Shown piece after piece: positions 20,935 to 31,700 of a DNA stretch of 64,000 nucleotides. Origin of the DNA: Certhia americana. Its lineage: Eukaryota > Chordata > Aves > Passeriformes > Certhiidae. The notes beneath the pieces are model-generated. The model searched no databases, had not been told where the DNA came from, and saw nothing but the letters and a program-made list of their open reading frames with translations. Where the stretch lies: positions 3,008,242-3,072,241 of the forward strand of contig CM031861.1 of NCBI GenBank assembly GCA_018697195.1, in the 5' to 3' direction. The position numbers were made by a program, and so were the translations under genes. Each line of letters opens with the position of its first letter. Within the stretch, counting starts at the first letter, position 1.

Positions 20935-21180
20935 GGCAGCGGGCACCGGCTGGCAGCCATGGGGCTGGGCCAGGGGAGCGAGCCGAGGCGGCTGCAGGAG
21001 CCAGAGAGCAGCGGGCACCGGCTGGCAGCCATGGGGCTGGGCCAGGGGAGCGAGCGAGCCGAGGCGGCTGCAGGAGCCAGAGAGCAGCGGGCACCGCCTG
21101 GCAGCCGTGGGGCTGGGCCAGGGGAGCGAGCGAGCCGAGGTGGCTGCAGGAGCCAGAGAGCAGCGGGCCGGGGCGGCACC
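20935..21180. repeat. 72-76-bp GC-rich tandem repeat
   Basis: The motif gcgggcaccg.ctggcagcc starts at 20939, 21011 and 21087, with a partial unit at 21163, giving periods of 72, 76 and 76 bp. The first unit lacks one 'cgag'. It lies just upstream (on the minus strand) of the kinase P-loop exon. Since 76 is not a multiple of 3 it is not a coding repeat. Confidence 0.85.
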
Positions 21181-21299
21181 GTCGCTGTCCCCGGCATCGT
21201 AGACTGCACTCTGCTGTTGAGGATGGCCGGGACTACAGCCCAAGGCTTTCCACAGAGGGGTCCCAGGAGCAGCTGCAAACCAGACAGGGGTTTTTGAAG

Positions 21300-22555
21300 C
21301 CGTGAGATCGGAGGCACTGGAAATAGCCGGGGACAAGGCTGCTCTCAGGGGCCCTGGCCTGGCCTGGGGATGCCCCGAAAGAGCCCAGGGGGAGCCTCAG
21401 ACAGCTCCTCAGATCTCACCTGCCGGGGCAATCTCACACGGCCACCTCTGCACGGTTCACAGTGAACTTTATTTGCTCAGCCGCTTCGTGCCAGCTTTAC
21501 TATGGACAGAAGGACAAAAGTGTCGGCGGCAGCTTCTCCTGTTTTCAACATCCCAGAGTCAGGCCAGCACGGCTCGCACGGTGCCCACAGACACCATGTG
21601 GCCAACAGAGAGGCACGGCGAGCCATGTTCCCAGTGCAGAGCTTAGACCAGATCAACCTTTCAGCATTACAAGACTTTATAAAAACTATTTCAAGTAATG
21701 ATAAAGCTTGAGAACAAATTACTCTATGAACAACACCATTTCTCTCCTGAATTAAGAAACGGGAAACAAGGTGAACACATAAGAAATATAACATGAGACT
21801 CTTGAGATCAGCAAAGAGTTAATTCTAGATGGAGGGGATTGAAGAGATGCTTTAAGCTTGACTTGAAAATCCTGTAAAGCCATGGTGAAGATATATTTGG
21901 TATATCAGACTTAGGGTTTTTCTCCCCTGTGACTCACAGAGATGCATTGGGGGGATGTTACATTCCAGCACAGTTGTGAGCCAAGGCACCAGTAGTTGAA
22001 GCAAACAGATGTGTCTGTAGATTCAGTGAGAAACTTGAACATGAAGAAATGAGAAATGTTCCCCTAGAGATAGTAACAGAAAATCTCTAGTCCCAGAGAT
22101 GGACAAAGAGCACTTTTGCTTTATGCTAGAATAGCTCATCCTTAAAATAGAACCCAAATAAATTGAAATGGCCCACAAAAGCAGTGGTAGGAAGACTGCA
22201 AAATATGGGAAGGATTTTCACACTGCAAACACTTTTTCTTTTTTTTTTTATGTCCCGGGGGGGTGGATTTGCTTTGTGGCATTAAAGCCAGGAGAAAACA
22301 ATTTCCTGGTAAAAAATGTCTCCATATTATAGCAAGAAAATCTCCTCTCCCTAAGTGAACTGAAGAAAACTATTCCAGAGGTAGTAAACTGACAAAAGTC
22401 ACAAGTTTTGTCTCTACATTGTCAGCAGAAAAGTGTGGAGAGATAGAAAGAAGGTGTCCTGAAAGTTTTATTATAATCTTCTAAATATGTTCCTTTTAAT
22501 TCTGTACATAAAGTATTCTTTATACCCTTTCAAGTTTAAACATAATTTACTTTTC
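21300..22555. other. Intergenic sequence between kinase relic and ZDHHC13 promoter
   Basis: No gene was recognised on either strand. There is a T-rich run followed by a G-run near 22236-22262; no other element was identified. Confidence 0.5.
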
Positions 22556-22589
22556 TCTTAATCATATATCACAGGAAAAAATATAAACC

Positions 22590-22772
22590 CACTAAATTCA
22601 TTGGTGCATTGGCCGGGAAATCTCAAAGACAAAAACCTAAACCACAATACATAATTGAAGTTTCTGTCAGTTTCAAAACTGAAACTGTGAAAGGAGGCGA
22701 CCACTTGTCCCTCACGGCCTGCCCTAAAATGGCGGCTCCTCCCTCGCAGCAGGAAGCTGCGGGGCCGCGGGC
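22590..22772 (+). promoter_or_regulatory. ZDHHC13: ZDHHC13 CpG promoter and 5' UTR
   Basis: Sequence just upstream of the ZDHHC13 start becomes CpG-rich and TATA-less. Elements seen: two ATTGG (reverse CCAAT) motifs near 22598 and 22609, a cluster of GAAAC/GTTTC half-sites at 22658-22694 resembling interferon-response elements, and AAAATGGCGGC (22728-22738), a YY1-type motif frequent at housekeeping start sites. The transcription start is not determinable from sequence. The promoter lies between the two arms of the inverted repeat. Confidence 0.7.
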
Positions 22773-25700
22773 ATGGCGGAGAGCGGCCCGGCGGTGAGCG
22801 GGAGCGGGCGGGCAGCGCCGGGGCTGGAGCGGGGCTGGGACCCTGCGCTGCCGGGCCGGGGGTACGGAGCGCGGCCGCGGGCCCCTGGCAGGTGGAGAGA
22901 GCGGTGCTGCCGGGCTCTGCTGGGGGCACCCGGGCAAGAGCCGGCTGTGTCCTGCCCTGCGTGTGCCTTGTCTGTTCCCTGGTGTCGGGTTTGTGGCTGC
23001 ACGGCTGGCATTGTGGCTGCCAAGTGCGTTTGAAACGCTCCGCAAGGCCCGAGGTTGTGGTTCCTGGTGTGACAGGGCTGTTGTGGGTCAGGCTGCTGTG
23101 TCGGGAACCAGCTCTGCAGGGTGCTGAACGCCTCTGTAATTTGTCCTCGTGCACCTTGAGCACCTCTCTGCTGACCTCTGCAAATAAAAGGATTGGTTTC
23201 TTGCCAGGAGGTTCTAACTGTGCTTTGAATTAACATCTTCGTTTGTGTTAAGAGAACCTAACATGCAGAGGGAGTGCTTCTGGTGAAGGGGGAGGTGTGT
23301 GTGGTGTGCAGCCGATAAATAAGAACGGTTAATAATTGTTTTGTTCCCCACCAGTGTAAAAGCCATTGCCATGGGCCTCATCGACCTCATCTGCACAGCA
23401 TCCACAGCATCCATGGGGATCAAGGTCTCCCAGGCCCATATCCCACTGCTGAAGACCCCAGCACCTGTGATATTGTCAAGGCTACACAGTAAGTACATGC
23501 TCTGAGTGTGCAGAGTGTTGAAATGGAAGGGAGTGTCCTCAAATGTGAGCCAGGCTGGATATTGTTACAAAGGAAACCTTTTCAGTTTCATTTTCTTCTT
23601 GTAGCGGAAGAAGAGAAATCACTTAGAGCTGCTCTTGTAAATGAAAGCATTTCAAGCATCTTTGTTTTAGTTGAAAATTCCACTCATCAAGGTACAGCCC
23701 CAATCTTATTACCAAGTTTCCATTGAATGTAATGTGGAATTTGCTCAAGTTGGAACTGCTGGGTGATGTTTGCTGAGATACATATTTTTTTTAGGATGCA
23801 ACTGTCACCAGACTGGAGGATGCTGAAAAAATGATAAATAAATTGTTGGTTGTTTTTTTTTTTTTTTTTTTAAATTTGATTTAAGGTATGGAATGCTGGA
23901 GCGGTGCAAAGAACTGGTAGAAGCAGGATATGATGTTCGACAACCAGACAAGGAAAATGTGACTCTCCTTCACTGGGCAGCAATAAACAACAGACAGGAG
24001 TTGGTTAAGTAAGCTGGGAGTCCCTGTGACAGTAACACAGTGTATTCTGCCACTGTTACCTATGATCATTTTGTTGCTTTTGTACTTGTAAACAAAGGAA
24101 TGTGCTGCTTGAGAAGAAAAGGGTAGAATTCAAATTGTGATGCCTTTTCGTTTGTGGAGATGTCACTGAAATGTAAAGATAGCCCATTTCTTTACATGTG
24201 GACTCATGTAAATGTACCTGAAATCATTAGATTTTCCTGGATTTGTTTCTGTAACAAAGATGAAAGCTGATTTTAGAAGCAGCATGGTAACGACTGTATT
24301 TTTTCTTCAACATTTTCTTGAAGCGGCGTTGTTTACTGCCAAACCACTTTTGTCCATTTGCTTCTCTAGTGAATCTTTTCTTATGAGTCATTTACTCCTT
24401 TAGCTATGTTACCTTTAGTATAATGTTTTGCTGTTTCCCCTCTGTGTGTTCCTGACCTTATTGTGTTGTTATTACACAGATACTACATTTCCAAAGGTGC
24501 CATAGTGGATCAGCTGGGTGGAGATTTGAATTCTACGCCCCTGCACTGGGCCATCAGGTAATGCTGCTTGCAGCCACTAAGTGCAAATCTGTTGGTATTT
24601 ACAGCTGTGGTAGCGTTTTCTGAGATGCAGAGAACAAAGCTCTGCTTGTCTGGAGAAAACATAACCTGAAATAATTATTCTGGGAAAACTTCTCTGCTTG
24701 CAAAGTCTCCCATTGGACGATCAGTGCTTTCTTCTGGACTGTCAGACTTTTTCCTGAGTCAGAGGCTTGGATGACTGCTCACAGGAGAAGTTGTTGTAGA
24801 ATGACCACTGTATTCTAAATTAATGCTTTTCCCTAGGCTCATTTATTAGGGTGTATATATTTAATATAATTTCTTGAAAAAAGCCATGAGAGTCTGAAGT
24901 CTTATGGGGTATGCCTGTGAGAATATTAAGGCAATGCTTTCATCAAGATATCCATTTTTAAAATCATCTCTATAGTTTTATTTAACATATCGTTGTAGAC
25001 AAGGACATCTTCCCATGGTCATGTTATTGTTGAAATGTGGAGCGGATCCCAGTCTTATTGATGGGGAAGGATTCAGTAGCATTCATTTAGCAGTGCTGTT
25101 CCAACACATGCCCATCATAGCCTACCTCATAGCAAAAGGCCAGGTATGTTGTTCATGCCCCAAATGTTGTTTTCTGCTTACAATTAGCTGCCTGTGTTTA
25201 GGAGACATTTCAGAATTAACTGGATTTTTTCCTAGATGAAAAGCAGTGATTTTACACCCTTATTTTTTTCATGCTACAAGTGCAGACAAACTTAGATTTT
25301 TTTTTTTTTTTTTTTTGTATAATACTCTTCCCTATTCCTGTCACCCCCCACCTCCAGATTCACCTACATTTTAGTGTGTTTAGGAGTGTTGTTAATGCTA
25401 TGTTGATTTGTGGTGCTGTGAAATAACCTATGGCTTTTAAACCTGGGAACAAAAAGCAGTATATGATCTATAGACATCATGAAGTGTTCATGGTGTGATT
25501 ACAGTTTTATAACTAATGATCTGTGCACTTGTCCATCAACTGAAAAATGCAGAATAAATGATAAGACTAGGTCTGGATTTTCATTAGAAATTTCTGTATT
25601 GTATCCATGGTAGTTGGTGTCTCTTAGCTTATATCTAAAATGAGCAGAATTAATGGCAAGTGTAACAACTTGCTAATAAAAATGATAGCAGAGTTCTTAT

Positions 25701-28700
25701 ATGATCTAGGCTGATTCTGAGAAGCAATCTAGTATTAGGATTTACAAGTTTGGAAAGTTGATTTCCTTTCTCATAAAGTTCTCTTTAGGGAGAGTAACTG
25801 ACTTCTGGAATGTATGTATAGCGGTGTATATCAGGGGCTTAATGAAGTTGTTGGCCCACCTATCTTCTACTAAAAATATCCAGATGAATAACTATTTCAA
25901 GTAAATCTGCTCTAATGTAATGATGGATGGAGGCAGGGAGCAAGGAAACCTTTGTTGTGAGGAAGGAAGAAAGGTAGGTAAGAATGAGGAGAGAAGAAAA
26001 TTTAGGTTAGATATTTAGCTATGTCTTGAGATACATAATCCTTCTTTGTTATTTTAATAAACCTGTTTTATGTATTTTCTGTACATCTGTTATGTACATC
26101 TATTTACACAAGGGACATGGTTAACATTGCTTTACAAGGTCCTTCTTATTTATACTATTTCTTTGCAGAGAGCACAAGAAGTAGAGTTGACATGATTCAC
26201 TTAAAAATGTCCTTAGTGGAGTCTCTCCCTTAAAAATTTCTGTAAATGGAAACTCAGAATATTCTGAAAGGAATGACATGCAAGACTGGTAGAAGGAGCA
26301 AAAAATTTTAAATGAGTGTTGTTTTCTTGGCTGGTACAATTTGATTTCTGTCCATTTTCTGTTCATTAGTGAAGCTAAGGCAGTTGTATAGCCCTGAATT
26401 TCACTGTTTCCTGAAATCACTGGTAATCACTTGCTTGTTATCTTTTTCTTATTCTTAGAACATAGACACAACAGACTTCAATGGACAAACACCTTTAATG
26501 TTAACAGCACAAAAAGCCATTGGGTAAGTTGAGAGTAAATGAGGAAGAGTCTATTGTATTGTACTCAAGAAGTAGTGAGGTGAATTTTTCCTTGCTGTTT
26601 GTTTTTTTTTTTTTTAAACTGACATTCTTTTCCCTTCCATTTGTACTAAAATAATGAGGTGTTTCAGAGATCAGGAGTTAGGAATAGCTCATTTGATATA
26701 GCAAAGAAAGTGAAAAGAATTTCTAGAAGTTTAGGTTTGTGGCTGAATCATCTGCAGCCTTATTGTATTTTCTGCAAAATGAAAACAAATGGATGTGGAT
26801 GCAGTGAAATGCATTTAGAGCAAGTAAAATGGGGAGATACAAGCTACACATGGTGTTGTAGAAGATACAATCTCTGTTATGTACCTCATATTTGTTGAAA
26901 TAGTAAGGTAACACGGTCTGGGGAAAAACTTCCAGGGCAGGTCTGGAATTCTAAACTTGGCTCTGTCATTGATGAGCTGATTCTGAGAAGGCATTGTATA
27001 TCTGCTGTCATTTCACAGATGGGAACTGTTGTTTTATAAAGTGTTCAAAAGTTTCATTTCCAGTCTAGATTATCTTCTGTTTGTTAACTCTTATACTTTA
27101 TTTTCATCTAGACCAGAACCCATGAGGTTTCTCTTAAAGTTTAACCCCTCTCTCAATGCTGTAGACAATGTTCAAAAGAATACTGCACTGCATTGGGCAA
27201 TAGCCTCAGGAAATACTAGTGCAGTGGATCTGTTGCTGGAAGCTGGTGCCAGCTTGGACATAAAAAATGTCAAGGTATGATTTCATTTGTGATATTTCAT
27301 CCATCCCATGTGGCATGAATGTGTAAAATGACTGTAAAGAAAAATCTCAGTCCTCTCCATGTTGGATGTAAATTGCAGCAGGGTTTGGCCAAGAGCAGGT
27401 GATTTTAGCCTTTCCCAAAAGGAAGCAGCACCTTTCTTGAGGTGTGGCTCAAAGTGTGAGTGCAGAGGTTCTGTGCAACCTTTGTGTAATGAACAGTCAA
27501 GCCTTGTGTTCACTCAACAGCAATTGTGTCCTTTGCAGATTCTGCTCCCTCACCCTTTTTGGTTTCATTTCCTTGGAGTGTTTAATTAGTTTCATTTTCT
27601 TGGGGCCTTGTTTAATTCCTTTTTCATTTCTTAATTTGTCTGCTTTCTACTTAAAAACACTGTCATGAGGACTTGGGCGGATTTTAAAAAATACATTTCT
27701 TAGTATCCAGTCAGACTTGTAAAGACTTCTAATTAAGTGGATGTCCTCCTGTGAAAGCTGGTGTTTGTACATTAGAAAGGTTATCAACTGTGAAAGGCTT
27801 CAAGTTAGTATTTGCAGAAATGAATAGTGTAAATGTTGAAAGTATAGATTCCCATGACTAGATATGTTATTAGAGGCAGTCCAACTGATAAATAAATGCA
27901 ATTTACCAGTATCAGTTTTCAGAACTACAAAGCTCTGCTTTAAGCATGTTAGCTTAAATTTAGCTTACCTTTGCCTTAAAAGAACAGTGGGGGGAAGGTG
28001 GGGCTGGGAAGTAACTGCCCAGTTAGTCTTGTTTTAACTATAATTATTTCTTGCTTCTGTTCAAAGTTGACAGTATTTATGTGTTAAGTACATAAATAAA
28101 TGAATAAATAAACAACCTTCTCTGTTTTTAAAGGGAGAGACACCGCTTGACATTGCTTATCAAAGTCAGAATCACTTCATGGTTTATATGATACAAGAGG
28201 AAGAAAGAATGAAAAACAGGAGAAATAACAGGTTACTGAAAATAGTAGAGAAGTATGAGGTAATTTCCTCAGTAATAACTAATGGAAATTAAACTAGAGC
28301 ATGCTTTGTTTAGAGTGACATGCAAATTAACTCTAACAAGAGTAATTTGTCAAATTGGGTGCACAAAATAGAATTCTTTAAAAGCACATAGGAGTGGTTT
28401 GGGTGGGGGGGGTTTGTGTCATACCTCATCCCTGCTTTTAATGTATTGGTGTGTCACCTTGGCCTATCTTATCTTGAGTCTTTCAGCATTTGTTATTACA
28501 TCAACTGAATACTTTGAAGTAAGACCTGTTTGAGTACTTTGCCATATTTTAACAATAGTTTTAACAGCTCTTCCTGATGTTGGCATCTTCCTTGACATTC
28601 ATGTGGGCCATTGGATACGTCATGGACTTAAGTTCTGATTCTTGGCTTTTAAAAGGAGGTTTGCTTCTCTGCCTGCTCTTTGGGATGGCCCTGCTTGTGA

Positions 28701-31700
28701 GGTTTGTGTCTTTTTCTCTCTGTTTATGTACTTGTCACTTTAAACATCAGACACTTTAAAAAGTGCCTGATACGTAATTGTTTTCAGAGCTTAGTTTCAT
28801 TTAATATAAAAGATACCTCCTGAGAAATGGTTGCATGGTGTGTGAAGCATTTAAATATGTATACTTTTTAGAATGAATGACCATAGAAATTGAATGCATT
28901 TAAGTATACACAGTAATAGTTTCTTGTCACTGAAGGATTTGAAAATAACCCAAACCCAGTCTGTTAGCTGATTTTATTGTCAGAGTGTTATTGATGGCCT
29001 GCCTCTGGTAGGCATTGAGATGTCTGCGCAGAAATGTCCTTTATCACAACATTTTTCTCCTACGTTCTGTCACAAAAAGAGTTTTAATGAACCATCCCTC
29101 TCCTTCTTGTCCCCAGACTTCCTAGTGTTTTCCTGAGCTGTTTCTGCCTTTTCCTGCCACAGTCAGTGATATGACAATGCTATCTGTGTGCAAACAGGCA
29201 GAGATTGGGCTTTTCACCCATTCCTACAGCTCTTCTCATTTATAATACTCTGCTGGAACAGGGCACTCTTCAGTTTGATTTTTGCATTGTTCCCCTCCCT
29301 ATATATATGGATAAAGAATGCTTTTGAGTGACAGTTCTTGATTGCTTTGGGAGACTTGAAATGAACCACGTGCATAAAGTTTTTACAGTTTACAAACCAT
29401 GTGATTTATATTCTATGGATTTAGGTTTCAAATATATTTTGAAAAATATTTTTTCTTTTAATGTTCTTTCAGGCAACTCATAGGGCTCAAGAATCTAAGG
29501 TATCTTCCCACAGCATTTCTGCTAAGTTCAGCTTTTTGGATGTCCATGACCTGGTTTTTCTGGTTCCTGCCTGATATCCTTTATACTCAAGAAATGCAAC
29601 TCCCCTTGGAGTTTATTGTAAATCTAAACCTGGTTGTGCAAAAAATGATGAGCAGTTCCAGATTATTCCATGTGACTGTTAATATCTGGTAAGATTGGTT
29701 TAATCTCATTGGGAAGGGGCAGAGTGACTTAAAGGTTATACACAGACTAAAACTCTGTGCCTTTTTTTGCCTATAGATTTTTGTCTTTATAACCTGAACT
29801 ATTTCATATGTTACTGGAATATCAGGTTGAAGATGTTTGTTATGAAATTAACCATAAAACATGGTTTCTGTTGGCATCTCCGTGTCACTCTTTAGTCTTC
29901 CTCATGGAGACTGTTGTACACTGATGTATTTTGGCATGTGGTGGAACTGGGTAACAGGTATCTTAATAAGAACTTTAAAAGCATCTCTTCTTTCTAAAAT
30001 TATAAGCATTTGATGGTGGTATTCATGCTTCTGCCTTTAAAAACAACATCCTCTACCACCTCCTCCCTAAAAAAGAAGAAATTTTTTTGTGTTCCTGTAA
30101 AGAAGACTGTCCAGTCTCCTGTCTTTATTCACAGGTTACTCTGAATCTTTAGTACACAGTGGATTAATTTCTATCTGACATTTACTTTCTTTGAAGAAGC
30201 TTCTCACTGATGAGTACAAAAACATTATAGTAGCGTGTGCTCTCTTTCCAGCGCCCTGCTCTTTTGCTACTCAGTGGGCATCTGTTTATTAATAAAGTTG
30301 TGTGAAAAAGCCTTTAGGAAGATACTTAGAACTGCAGATAATTTTGTACTAAACCAGCTCTAATATATTTCTACACAGTTATAATTAATTTTTAATTTAG
30401 CCTTTAAATTTTCTCTTGTACTGTTCCCAATTGAGATGTCCTTAATAGAATTATCAGGATTAACTTTGATGAAATGATGATCAAGTATATTTCTGCTGGG
30501 GATTCACACATATGCTGGTATGCTTGTATAAATGGAAATGGTATTATTCAATTGTTGTGAAGCTTTAAGGTTTGTTTTATTGGTGTCATCTAAGTTAAAA
30601 GGGGGAATTCCACAGGTAGGGGTTTGAGTCAGACACTTTGCTGAAGATAGTGAGCATAGCAATATTCTTGAAGGCCTAGCCATAGCTTGGCGAGATAGAC
30701 CAGTGGATCGTTTTCCATTTCACTGCCCAACCCTTTTTCTTCTGAATGTGCTTTCCTTCTGGAGCTGGTGACAGATCTGAGTGTTTTAAAAGTTTTTAGG
30801 ACTTTTTTTGGTCAGCTGTGTTTGTCTGTCAAATTTTCTCTGGACTGAATCAAAATCCAGCCATTCTAATTAAGGATTTCTCTGAGCTCCAAAAAACCAA
30901 TAACATTGCAAATAGAGCAGCAGTATCCACAAGAAACACACCATTGCTTTGACTTCTGTAATTGCACCCTGCAACTCCATTGTAACAAACACAGCTGGTG
31001 TTTGTGCCAGTATTTCCTAATTTATCATCTCGATTTGAACTAACTGTTTGCAGTGGTGTTAATTCATAAGAAAAAACAACTTTGAGGTTGCCATCCTGGA
31101 TTTTTAAAAATGATTCACATGGAGTTGATGGAGTGACTGAGGGGTCACTGGAGATGCAATCCAGGTTTGGGCTCTCTGCCTGCTCCTTGGTGGCAGCAGG
31201 GACTGTTCTTTAGCAGCCTGAGCTCTCAAGTTTGTTGTATGAATTTGATTAGTGTGAAACTTGTCCCACTCCACATTCCTCTGTTGCTGAATGGAGACAG
31301 TTAATCTTGACATGTTTTTCTTCCCTACTCATCTGATACACAGATGGTTTTAGTTCATGGTGTAAAAACTCTGTTCCTAACGTCCCATTACCTTCAGAAG
31401 TGTTTAGCAGTGTGTCTTGGAAGTGGTTTTTTTTGTGTGTGACAAAAATAGTTTCAGGATGGCTTTCAGTTACATTTTTCTGAATGAATATATTTAGTTG
31501 CTTTTGGCTGAAATGAATGAGACAAGGTAAGACTGAGTAAGAACCTGTTTGAGTTAGGAGTGGGCGCAGCAGCCAAACAAATTTCACAGCTGCCAGAAGC
31601 TTTATGGCTCTGCAGGTCTGATATTGTTCAAAGAAAGCACAAAAGCTTCAGAGGGAAAAAAGAAATCAGTTTTGTTTCGTGTCTGTGAAATATTCAAAGG

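Noticed and set aside
19589..21336. Plus-strand open frames opposite the PIM-like exons
   Set aside because: They are GC-rich shadows of the minus-strand kinase exons and introns.
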